From: Gammaproteobacteria bacterium
GTDB lineage: Bacteria; Pseudomonadota; Gammaproteobacteria; SZUA-152
Length of the DNA stretch: 45,198 bases
NCBI GenBank assembly: GCA_011051755.1
Contig: DRKN01000040.1
Span: forward strand, 1-45,198
Direction of reading: 5' to 3'
Part shown: in pieces, positions 14,771-25,198 of the stretch
Position numbering within the stretch: position 1 is the first letter of the stretch
Layout of the letters: every line of letters begins with the position of its first letter
Translations under genes and position numbers: made by a program
Notes under the pieces: generated by a model
Databases searched by the model: none
What the model saw: only the letters and a program-made list of their open reading frames with translations
Told to the model about the DNA's origin: nothing

Positions 14771-15119
14771 ATTAGAAGATAAAGGGTTTACACCACACTA
14801 GCCTGGATGTTTCGTGTTTAAATACGTGGTGGAAGATGCAGCGATAACGCTGTGGATCAGGGAATGAGGTTGCTTGGGTGTGCAGTGGCGATAGGGGAGA
14901 TAGTCGTGCAGTTTTAACGGCCGGATTTCTGATGATTGGGACAAGGTGATGCTTGCCAGCGTATAACCCGACTCAGGCTGCATCAGCCAGCAGTCAATCG
15001 CTGAGCGGGGCGAGGGGTGCATGGCACGCCTGGGGTCGGGATCCCGGTGAAAGGTAAAGCCAAATGTGACATTATAAAAGACAAATCCTGTAGCCGATAA
15101 TACAGGGCGAAGCAAGGCG

Positions 15120-15677
15120 TCAGGCGGGACGGAGGATACGGCCGCTGGCGAGATCGCGAATCGGGGTAGGCCTTGTCTGATTGCCGAGAGGGCCGGAGAT
15201 GATGAGTTCAAGGGCGGGGCCCAGCTGCCGTCGTACCGCCAATGAACTGCGTGCCGGCGTTTGGCCGCTGCGGTTGGCGCTGGTGGAGATCAGGGGATGG
15301 CCGAGTTGGCGGCACAGGGCGGCGGCCTGAGGGTGATCAGTGATGCGCACGGCGAGGGTGTCATGGCTGCCGCGCAACCAGCGGGGTGTTTCCGGGCGTG
15401 CCGGCAGTAACCAGGTGACGGGGCCGGGCCAAGTGGTGTGCAGGGTGGCTTCATCATCGCTGTTCAGGGGGAGCAGGAAGGGGGACAACTGGCTGAAATC
15501 AGCGGCGATGAGGATTAGCCCCTTATCCATGGATCGTCTCTTCAGGCTCAGCAGGCGTAGCACGGCGGCAGCATTCAGTGGATCACAGCCGAGTCCGTAG
15601 ACTGCTTCGGTGGGATAGGCGATGAGGCCGCCGGCGTGGATGACGCGGGCGGCCTGGCGCAGTTGCCAGTGGTTCAT
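15120..15677 (-). CDS. tsaC: L-threonylcarbamoyladenylate synthase (YrdC/Sua5 family)
   Basis: GLIAYPTEAVYGLGCDPLNAAAVLRLLSLKRR...ISTSANRSGQTPA. Confidence 0.95.
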   Translation of the reverse strand: MNHWQLRQAARVIHAGGLIAYPTEAVYGLGCDPLNAAAVLRLLSLKRRSMDKGLILIAADFSQLSPFLLPLNSDDEATLHTTWPGPVTWLLPARPETPRWLRGSHDTLAVRITDHPQAAALCRQLGHPLISTSANRSGQTPARSSLAVRRQLGPALELIISGPLGNQTRPTPIRDLASGRILRPA

Positions 15678-15703
15678 GGGCCTTTCGTTACAAGGGGTTC
15701 GTC

Positions 15704-15857
15704 ACAGAGGACACAGAGAAAACAATTTAAGAACCTGTCATTCCGGCGAAGGGCGGAATCCAGTGCCAGCATCGAGCGTGTGCCGAGTTTCAGGTCTCTG
15801 CGTCGTGCAGCGTTCAGCATAACGAACAATTTTTATGTGTGCCTCTGTGGTGAATCT
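15704..15857. repeat. Nested inverted-repeat intergenic cluster
   Basis: tcacagaggacacagagaaaa ... cattccggcgaagggcggaatccag ... gtgtgcctctgtggtgaat; outer arms inverted, inner CATTCCGGC palindrome. Confidence 0.6.
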
Positions 15858-15861
15858 GCCG

Positions 15862-16005
15862 TTACTTCTTCAGACTCGCCTGTAACTCGGTATCCTTGGC
15901 GGCGCGTTCGGCCAGTCCGGCGTCACTGGTGGCGAGAATCTGTGTGGCCAGGTAAGCGGCGTTCTTGGCGCTGGCCTTGCCAATGGCGACGAAGGGTTTG
16001 CTCAT
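15862..16005 (-). pseudogene. purE: C-terminal remnant of PurE (N5-carboxyaminoimidazole ribonucleotide mutase)
   Basis: Minus-strand 47-aa frame MSKPFVAIGKASAKNAAYLATQILATSDAGLAERAAKDTELQASLKK* matches the PurE C-terminal region (VAxxAIGKAGAxNAAxLAxQILAxxD); no PurE-like sequence upstream of its Met. Confidence 0.75.
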
Positions 16006-16065
16006 GTTTTATTGCCTGTCTGTTGTCGGCCGGTGTGCGGTCAGGGTTTTAGTTTATCAGTCAGT

Positions 16066-16195
16066 GTAGGAGCGGGCCATGCCCGCGATAGTTGTCGTGC
16101 TGCGAAGTGTGGGAGCAGCTTCAGCCGTGAAGGATGCAGGCCGGTTCCACCGATCATTTGTTTTTCACGACCCATCGCGGGCATGGCCCGCTCCT
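16066..16195. repeat. REP-like inverted pair GTAGGAGCGGGCCATGCCCGCGAT ... ATCGCGGGCATGGCCCGCTCCT
   Basis: Two copies (16066-16089 and 16174-16195) in inverted orientation; same unit again in the glyA-nrdR gap. Confidence 0.85.
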
Positions 16196-17493
16196 TGTAT
16201 GTTCTGTTCCCGCGCGATGGCCCGGTGACCGATGTCGCGACGGTAAACCATGCCCTCCCAGTGAATCTGTTTTACCAGTTCATAGGCGCGTGTCTGTGCC
16301 GCTCTGACGCTGTTGCCCAGGCCGACGGCACACAGGACACGTCCGCCGGCGGTGACAATACGGCTGTTTTTTTCGGCCGTGCCGGCGTGGAACACCTTGG
16401 CCTCGGGGATCATGTCGGTGTTGTCATCGGGCAGCCCGTGAATGTTATCACCTCTGCGGTAGTCGCCGGGATAACCGCCGGCAGCCAGTACCACGCCCAA
16501 GGCCGCCTGCGGATCCCAGTCGGTATCGATCTGGTCGAGCCTTTCATCCAGTGCTGCGTCGATGAGTCCCACGAGGTCAGAGCGCAGGCGCATCATGATG
16601 GGTTGGGTTTCCGGGTCGCCGAAGCGGCAGTTGTACTCCAGCACTTTGGGCGTGCCGTCAGGGGTGATCATTACCCCGGCGTAGAGAAAACCGGCGTAGG
16701 GATGGCCCTCGGCGGCCATGCCGGTCACCGTGGGTTCGATGATTTCGTGCATGATGCGCGTGTGCAGCGCCGGGGTAATCACTGGAGCCGGCGAATAGGC
16801 GCCCATGCCGCCGGTGTTGGGCCCAAGGTCGCCCTCGTCGCGGGCTTTGTGATCCTGTGAAGTGGCCAGCGGCAGGATGTGTTTGCCGTCCACCATGACG
16901 ATGAAGCTGGCCTCCTCGCCCTGCAAAAACTCCTCGATCACCACCCGATGCCCGGCCTCGCCGAAGGCGTTGCCGGCAAGCATGTCTTTCACGGCGGTAA
17001 TGGCCTCGTCCTCGGTCTGCGCTAGGATCACGCCCTTGCCAGCGGCCAGGCCGTCGGCCTTGACCACGATGGGCGCGCCCTGCTGGCGGATGTAAGCGAC
17101 GGCCGCGTCGATGTCGGTGAAGTTACCGTAGGCAGCGGTGGGGATTCGATGGCGAGCGAGGAAGTTCTTGGTGAAGGCCTTGGAGCCTTCCAGTTGCGCT
17201 GCGCCCCTGGTGGGGCCGAAACAGCGCAGGCCGGCGTCACGGAAGGCGTCCACCACACCCAGCACCAGCGGTGCCTCGGGGCCGACGATGGTCTGCGCAA
17301 TGTCGTTGTCGCGGGCGAAGGCCACCAGGGCGCTGATGTCTTCCACACCGATGGCGACGTTTTCCACCTTGGGTTCCAGCGCCGTGCCCACGTTACCGGG
17401 AGCGACGAAGACTCTTTCCACGCGCGGCGACTGTACCGCCTTCCAGGCCAGGGCATGTTCGCGTCCGCCGCTGCCAATTACCAGTACCTTCAT
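16165..17493 (-). CDS. purD: Phosphoribosylamine-glycine ligase
   Basis: MKVLVIGSGGREHALAWKAVQSPRVERVFVAPGNVGT..., VKADGLAAGKGV, NCRFGDPETQ. Confidence 0.98.
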   Translation of the reverse strand: MKVLVIGSGGREHALAWKAVQSPRVERVFVAPGNVGTALEPKVENVAIGVEDISALVAFARDNDIAQTIVGPEAPLVLGVVDAFRDAGLRCFGPTRGAAQLEGSKAFTKNFLARHRIPTAAYGNFTDIDAAVAYIRQQGAPIVVKADGLAAGKGVILAQTEDEAITAVKDMLAGNAFGEAGHRVVIEEFLQGEEASFIVMVDGKHILPLATSQDHKARDEGDLGPNTGGMGAYSPAPVITPALHTRIMHEIIEPTVTGMAAEGHPYAGFLYAGVMITPDGTPKVLEYNCRFGDPETQPIMMRLRSDLVGLIDAALDERLDQIDTDWDPQAALGVVLAAGGYPGDYRRGDNIHGLPDDNTDMIPEAKVFHAGTAEKNSRIVTAGGRVLCAVGLGNSVRAAQTRAYELVKQIHWEGMVYRRDIGHRAIAREQNIQGAGHARDGS

Positions 17494-17614
17494 TCGATGT
17501 GCGTTCCCATCTGTATCGGAGTCGCGAATGATATCAGACCTTGTGTCGTGTGGCGTAGGTAGGGGGATCGATGAGGCGTGGGAAAAATAAAATATGGCAG
17601 GCGCCTGGATAATT

Positions 17615-17633
17615 CTTTAGACAGAGTCTAAAG
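17615..17633. promoter_or_regulatory. Palindromic operator-like site CTTTAGAC-AGA-GTCTAAAG upstream of the peroxidase-like gene
   Basis: 8-bp perfect inverted repeat with 3-nt centre, about 100 nt upstream of the start codon. Confidence 0.5.
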
Positions 17634-17721
17634 TTGTTGTTCTGGGGCGCCGATAGATGAAGTAGCCCCCGGGCAGACGCAATGCCGAGATAACAACATC
17701 ATGATGAGGAGAAGGATGCAA

Positions 17722-19119
17722 ATGAATAAATCAATACGCCAACAGTCGTGGGGTCTGGCGGCCCTTGTCGCCGCGGTGGCTATTACTGCGGGGAATGCAC
17801 AGGCAACGGAGCCGGTGTCCAGTTATGCCCCGGTGAGCAATATTGGTGACTTTAAAACCACAAAGAAAAAGATGGAAAAGGCCCGCCCGGCGATCATGAA
17901 GCGGCAGATGAAATTGCTCGAAGAGCGCTATGTGCTGGATGAACGTTCGCAGAAAGGGCTGACCATGTCGGGTGGCAAAGCCCAGCAGGTGGGGGTGCGG
18001 GTGAAGCTGCCGAAGGGGGTTGACTGGCAGGATCTGTCGGCTATGAGTCCGGCGAAAATCCGTGACCGGGGATTGTTTCCAGCAGGCTTTCTTCCTTTGC
18101 CCCACCCTAATCACGCGGAAGGCGGGATGGTGTTTCCGCAGTATCACATTGACGCCGTAAAGAAACAGAGCAAGCGGGATCTGCAGCGCTTCGATCTTGA
18201 CTATGATTTACCGGCGCACTTTCTGCCGGAGTTTCCGCCACCTCTTTATCTGACCACCCGGCCGGATTTGGGTGATGTCTCCCAGGGCAAGCTGATCTCC
18301 ATTGAGAATTATTTTGATCTGTTCAATGGCATCCTCAATCCCAAGCAGCTCGAAGGTGTGCGGCTGTTGGTAACGCCGACGCCGCAGCAACAGTTCAATG
18401 CCACCAATGATCGCCGTTCGGCGCACGCCAGTCTGGGTGTGGCCTGCTTCGATTGTCACGTCAACGGACACAGCAATGCCGCCACACATCTATTGGGAGA
18501 TATCCGGCCTCAGCCGTTTCGGCTGCGCATCGACACGCCAACTCTGCGTGGTGTGAATGTCCAGCGCTTGTTCGGTTCCAAGCGTGCACTGAAAACGGTG
18601 GAAGACTTTACCGAGTTTGAGCAGCGGGCCGCCTATTTTGACGGTGATCCCGTCATCGCGACCAAGAAGGGGGTCAATATTCTTGAGCGTGGCAGTCAGG
18701 TTCATTTCATGTCGGAATTCGAATCGATTTTGGGCTTCCCGCCTGCGCCCAAGCTCGATGTGTTTGGACGGCTCGATCCCGCCAAGGCGAGCAAGGCCGA
18801 ACTACGCGGGCAAGATCTCTTCTTCGGCAAAGGCCGTTGCAGTACCTGCCATACGCCGCCTTATTACACCGACAATCAGATGCATGACTTGCAGACCGAG
18901 CGCTTCTTCAAGCCCACCCTGGTCAATGGCCGTCAGGCCAGTATCGATGGCAAGATCAAGACCTTCCCCCTGCGTGGCATCAAGGATTCCCCACCCTACC
19001 TGCACGATGGCCGTCTTCTGACGCTGGAGGATACGGTGGAATTCTTCAACCTGATATTGCAACTGGATCTGAATAAGGGTGAGAAGGGCGATCTCGTTGC
19101 CTTCCTGCGCGCTCTTTAA
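17722..19119 (+). CDS. Di-heme cytochrome c peroxidase/MauG-like secreted protein
   Basis: Signal peptide; two CXXCH motifs (CFDCH, CSTCH); C-terminal LRGIKDSPPYLHDGRLLTLEDTVEFFN typical of CCP-family proteins; start chosen downstream of gaggagaagg. Confidence 0.9.
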   Translation: MNKSIRQQSWGLAALVAAVAITAGNAQATEPVSSYAPVSNIGDFKTTKKKMEKARPAIMKRQMKLLEERYVLDERSQKGLTMSGGKAQQVGVRVKLPKGVDWQDLSAMSPAKIRDRGLFPAGFLPLPHPNHAEGGMVFPQYHIDAVKKQSKRDLQRFDLDYDLPAHFLPEFPPPLYLTTRPDLGDVSQGKLISIENYFDLFNGILNPKQLEGVRLLVTPTPQQQFNATNDRRSAHASLGVACFDCHVNGHSNAATHLLGDIRPQPFRLRIDTPTLRGVNVQRLFGSKRALKTVEDFTEFEQRAAYFDGDPVIATKKGVNILERGSQVHFMSEFESILGFPPAPKLDVFGRLDPAKASKAELRGQDLFFGKGRCSTCHTPPYYTDNQMHDLQTERFFKPTLVNGRQASIDGKIKTFPLRGIKDSPPYLHDGRLLTLEDTVEFFNLILQLDLNKGEKGDLVAFLRAL

Positions 19120-19145
19120 CAGTATTTAGTGTTTATCACTGCTTG

Positions 19146-19178
19146 CAGGCCCTCCGCATGGGTGGAGGGCCTGTTTTT
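19146..19178 (+). terminator. Rho-independent terminator of the peroxidase-like gene
   Basis: caggccctcc-gcatgggt-ggagggcctg followed by tttttg. Confidence 0.9.
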
Positions 19179-19867
19179 GTGTGGGGATTACAGGATATGA
19201 GTCGTTCAAACTTGAGAGCAGGCAACCATCGCATCCAGACAGGGATTCGATGTTCTACGTTTTGGTCTAATACTCATTCACAAGACCGGAGACGAGCCAC
19301 GAAGCCATGTTTGGCAGATTAATCGGGGCGTCGGATAACTTTACACTTGGAGAGGTGGCCTGCACTTTCGTCTAGCCAACTAATTGAAATTAATGATTAT
19401 AATATTTATGGCACGAATACTGCAATCTGTCAGTTTAGCTGGCTGGTGTCGTGAGTTAATGGGAGTTGCGAATTTGGGAGGATTAAGGGGTCTTCTTCAA
19501 TGCCATTAAGTCAATAAAATGATGACTGTTTTGTAGAAACCAGCAATGTTGGGATTCCTACGACACCACCACCCGACAATAAGCAGGATGTCAGGCTTAA
19601 CTTAGTGACATTGGGGTCTTCTTCGTTTTTCTCAATCAGAACGCTTGATTCCTTTCATTTAGCTACCGCTCGATAGCTTCTAAGCATCGCCTGATCAGAG
19701 CCTTCGATGGATCGTTTACGTTACAAACGTAATTAATGCTTATTATCGAGAAAATTTTATGTATACAATGAGGCCTAATCGATAAAGCTCCAGCCAAAAA
19801 CGTTTAGAACTGGAGGGATTTGCCAGCAATGTTGAGAAAGCGCCATTCAGAAAACAGGGAGATAGTT

Positions 19868-20191
19868 ATGCCAGTATTATTGCTTTTTTCGTTATTACTG
19901 TTCTTCGTCTCACCAATTTATGCCTCGGATGAAGAGGATGAAATGGCCAGACAGCAGAGAATGTTGAATCAGGAGGTTATGTCACAGGAATTTCTAGCCG
20001 AACAGCCAGAAAAAGTCGATGCCTACATTAAAAAGGCAATGGAAAAGAACTTAAAGCCAGCAGAATATACCGGCAATAATTGGCGCAGGGGTTACACATG
20101 CCGTGACTTGCTTCGCTACTCTTGGAGAGAGTATCGTGACTGCAAATATTACCACCACTATCATGGCAGATACTACGCTTATCCTTATTGA
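19868..20191 (+). CDS. Small secreted protein of unknown function (Tyr/His/Arg-rich C-terminus)
   Basis: Signal peptide MPVLLLFSLLLFFVSPIYAS; C-terminal CRDLLRYSWREYRDCKYYHHYHGRYYAYPY; directly upstream of the TraT-like gene. Confidence 0.6.
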   Translation: MPVLLLFSLLLFFVSPIYASDEEDEMARQQRMLNQEVMSQEFLAEQPEKVDAYIKKAMEKNLKPAEYTGNNWRRGYTCRDLLRYSWREYRDCKYYHHYHGRYYAYPY

Positions 20192-20248
20192 ATGCAGGAA
20201 AATCTAAAATCAAGCCCTCTAAATCTTACTTTCATGGAGCCCATGATA

Positions 20249-21007
20249 ATGACAAAACTTAAATTTTTGTGTCAACTGGGTGGTATCGCCATTGCCATTA
20301 CCCTATTGGCTGGTTGTGCCGCTGTGGAAACGTCCATTGCCAAACGTCATCTGGATATTCAAACAAAAATTAGCACGGCTATTTTTGTCGATCCTGTCAA
20401 GAAAGAAAAAAGAACGATCTATGTCAACATACGTAGCGGGGTAATGGAGTTTGACAGGCGTGCTTTTAAGCAAAATATCATGGAGGAATTCGCAGGTAAT
20501 GATAATGGCTATAAAATTATTGATGACCCGGACATAGCGCAATATCATATGAATGTTTTCGTCACCAGCCTGGAAAAAACCAATCCCACAGCAGCAGAAA
20601 GGGCCCTCAAGCAAGGCTATTCAGACAGGGGCGCAGGAGCTGCGACTGGAGCACTTGTAGGGGCAGACCAGGGCGGATCTATAACTAGTGCGGTTGGTGG
20701 AGGCCTATTGGGTGCACTGGGCACAACTGCAGCAAATGCCTTTGTACAAGATGTCACATACATGCTTGTCGCCGATATAAAAATCACGGAAAAAACACGT
20801 GCTGGCGTTATCGTCCGCAAAGACACGCAAATCAGCGCCAAAGTCTCTGATGCAGGCTCAAGTACACAACGAGTTTCAGAAGCGACAAACCGCAAAGAAT
20901 ACACAACCAGAATAGTAACAACAGCTAACAAGGCAAATCTTGAGATTGAAGAAGCACAACCATTAATGTTCAAAAAAACAGCCTATGCCATGTCTGGGTT
21001 TTTCTAA
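20249..21007 (+). CDS. TraT-like outer-membrane lipoprotein (complement resistance/surface exclusion family)
   Basis: Lipobox LLAGCAAVETSIAKRHLDIQTKIS, GAATGALVGA, FVQDVTYMLVADIKITEKTRA, EYTTRIVTTANKANLEIEEA. Confidence 0.85.
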   Translation: MTKLKFLCQLGGIAIAITLLAGCAAVETSIAKRHLDIQTKISTAIFVDPVKKEKRTIYVNIRSGVMEFDRRAFKQNIMEEFAGNDNGYKIIDDPDIAQYHMNVFVTSLEKTNPTAAERALKQGYSDRGAGAATGALVGADQGGSITSAVGGGLLGALGTTAANAFVQDVTYMLVADIKITEKTRAGVIVRKDTQISAKVSDAGSSTQRVSEATNRKEYTTRIVTTANKANLEIEEAQPLMFKKTAYAMSGFF

Positions 21008-21384
21008 TGAGGGTCTGAGTGATTTTAGGCGAAGGAGATTGGGATTCGGATTAATTGTTGACGAGCAATCAGCTTCTGTATCGTCGCGCCGGAATGCTTT
21101 ATGCTTTCCGGCGTTTTTTGTTGTGTACGTAAAGAGAGTTTCTGATTGTCATCGGCTGATTGCCATGAGCGGTATTGTCGGCTCCCTACATTGGCTCCCT
21201 ACATTAAAGTGGCGCCATGTGTAAGGAGGCCCCGAATACTTCGTTTGTTGCCATTCCTGCGTATGTGAGAATCCAATAACCTATTCGAGTGGCAGGTGCT
21301 GGTTTCCGGCTCTACACGCCGCTTTGTCCGGAATGACGAAATGATCAGGGTCTCTTTTATGATTTGTCGGCGGAGACTTGAAAT

Positions 21385-21490
21385 AAACATCCCCGCCCCA
21401 AGGGGCGGGGTATTCAGGAGCACTGACTCGCTTCGCATTGTCAACGTTCGTTCGCCGCAAGTGGCGGGGAATAGAACCCCAAGAGATTCA
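21385..21490. mobile_element. IS200/IS605-like terminal-end relic
   Basis: ccccgccccaaggggcggggtattcaggagcactgactcgcttcgcattgtcaacg...gccgcaagtggcggggaatagaaccccaagagatt resembles a hairpin end of this IS group; no transposase ORF. Confidence 0.4.
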
Positions 21491-21507
21491 AAATTCACCT
21501 TTCCTCG

Positions 21508-21684
21508 GAATTTGAGTCCATTCTGGACGTCCCGCCTGCACCCAAGTTCGATGTATTTGGACAGCTCGATCCCGCCAAGGCGAGCAAGGCTGAACGGCGT
21601 GGGCAAGACCTCTTCTTCGGTAAGGGCCGTTGCAGCACCTGCCATATGTCACCCTATTACACCGACAATCAGATGCATCACTTG
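21508..21684 (+). pseudogene. Fragment of a second cytochrome c peroxidase-like gene (paralogous to 17722-19119)
   Basis: In-frame EFESILDVPPAPKFDVFGQLDPAKASKAERRGQDLFFGKGRCSTCHMSPYYTDNQMHHL versus EFESILGFPPAPKLDVFGRLDPAKASKAELRGQDLFFGKGRCSTCHTPPYYTDNQMHDL in the intact gene. Confidence 0.9.
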
Positions 21685-22331
21685 AAATATCCACCTCTGG
21701 TATCCCTGCCCGGCTATCTTCCAGCTTCCTGCCGTCGATAGCTCCCATACATACTCCGCCTTCTTTGAAAAATAGGGGTGAAAGTATGTTGTGGTGCAGG
21801 GTAACGGTGTAAGCCGCCCATATTTCATAGGCTAAATATTTGTTCAAAACATATGTTCAAAACATAGACTTAAAGTTGAAAATATGGTCATTCCGGGCGG
21901 AGCGGCGGGAAAAAGCGCCTTGTGTGTTGAACACTCGCAGGGCGAAGGGGTTGAGTCATCCCAGATGCTTGAAATGCTGTACATACTGGATTTTCGTCAG
22001 CACGGGAATGACGGTATTTTGCGCGGAAATGACGGTATTGCAGGTCTCTCAAGTTATCGTTAGTGTCATTATTTGGCTCCAAGTGTTTTTTTGGGGTAAT
22101 TATGCGTTCTGCCGTTGCAGAAAACCCTGTTTCAACCGCTTGCGCAATCAATTGTCGGCTGTGGACAATCAGTATTTTCGGCAGCGGATCGGCTTGTGCG
22201 GCTCGACCTTCAAGTTTAACAACGTTATTCTTAGTCATCGCGGCGTATTTTCCCGAGATTATTTATCTCATAAGGATAAATCAACCGGTTGCGCCGTTTT
22301 TTAACCTCACAATCACCAAATGCGGTTATAA

Positions 22332-24041
<1,710 letters not shown>

Positions 24042-24096
24042 TTAAAACGCTTTTTTTCGCGTTGAATTTTTTTTCATAAACATTTGGCTGGCAGCC

Positions 24097-24939
24097 ATGG
24101 AGTTATCACTTATGAGGAACATCACCTGCTTTGTTTTCTTCACCTTAACTTTTTTCGCTGTTACCGGCAGCTATGCCGAGGAGGAAAGCTTCCCCGGGCG
24201 CTCGTTGGAGAAATACAGCATGGTGTCGGTTATCGAACTGGAAGACCTGTATCAACGGCGTGATGAATTCACGATAGTGGATGTCCGATCCAGCTTTGAA
24301 TTCGACACCCTGCGTATCAAGGGGGCGGTGAACATTCCCGTGGGCGTCGAAGGCTTCGATAGTGCGGTACGGGGTTTGCGTGAACAGACCGGCAAGCCGA
24401 TCGCTTTTTACTGCAATGGCCACACCTGTCTAAAATCCTACAAGGCGACCAAGCAGGCCATGACGACAGGCCTGGATAAAGTTTATGCCTATGACGCAGG
24501 CATCTTTTATTGGGCGCGCGCCTATCCCGATGAGGCTGAGCTACTGGGCAAAAGCCCGGTGGATGCCGCCCACTTGATCCCCAAAAAGGCCTTCAAACGG
24601 CGTCAACTGGATCCTGATACCTTCAGCGACAAGGCCACCTCCATAGCCTCAAGGTCGCGCATGATCATCGATATTCGTGACACCTTTCAGCGTGCCGGTG
24701 TCGGTTTTTTTCCGGCCATCGAGCATTGGGCGAGTCTGCAAAACATGGAGAAGCTGCGCAAATACCTGGATAAGGCCAAGGCACAGAATCGCACACTCTT
24801 CATTTATGACAACGTGGGTAAGCAAGTGCGTTGGCTACAGTACGAGCTGGAGGCGCGAGGCCTGAAAAACTACTGGTTCCTGGAAAAGGGGGCCAAGGGT
24901 TATTACGATATGCTGATCTCGGGTGAGGGGCTGCGCTAA
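24097..24939 (+). CDS. Secreted protein with rhodanese-like domain(s)
   Basis: Signal peptide (MRNITCFVFFTLTFFAVTGSYAE); rhodanese pattern FTIVDVRSSFEFDTLRIKGAVNIPV...IAFYCNGHTCLKSYKA; possible degenerate second domain RMIIDIRDTFQ...LFIYDNVGKQVRWLQYELEARGLKNYWFLEKGAKGYY. Confidence 0.85.
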   Translation: MELSLMRNITCFVFFTLTFFAVTGSYAEEESFPGRSLEKYSMVSVIELEDLYQRRDEFTIVDVRSSFEFDTLRIKGAVNIPVGVEGFDSAVRGLREQTGKPIAFYCNGHTCLKSYKATKQAMTTGLDKVYAYDAGIFYWARAYPDEAELLGKSPVDAAHLIPKKAFKRRQLDPDTFSDKATSIASRSRMIIDIRDTFQRAGVGFFPAIEHWASLQNMEKLRKYLDKAKAQNRTLFIYDNVGKQVRWLQYELEARGLKNYWFLEKGAKGYYDMLISGEGLR

Positions 24940-25198
24940 GCCCCTGCCGCCATTAACCGCGTCAACCGGGCATATTGACGGGGCGTTTGTGCCGGCTGCG
25001 GCTTGTTTGGCCGGTCCGGCTCCTGTTCCACGCCCCCCTGTTTCATACAACAACTCCCCAAAATGATTACAATGGCGCACAGTTTTGTGTCGCGGCGTCT
25101 GCCGTATGCACGGAACGTGATCACGGCGAGGGGAGGGCAGGGGTATCTACGACACTGAGATAGCAGCAAAGGACGGTTTTTCAGGCCTGCACGCGATC

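Noticed and set aside
14798-15211. 137-aa minus-strand ORF overlapping the tsaC 3' end
   Set aside because: Overlaps tsaC in another frame and shows no recognisable domain; likely spurious
15622-16860. Plus-strand ORFs 15622..15822, 15636..16052 and 16012..16860
   Set aside because: They run over intergenic repeats and antisense to the purE remnant and purD
21840-22304. ORFs 21840..22304 + and 22063..22395 + upstream of pgm
   Set aside because: Composition and repeat-like content (cattccgg...-type sequence) suggest non-coding or decayed DNA; no domain recognised
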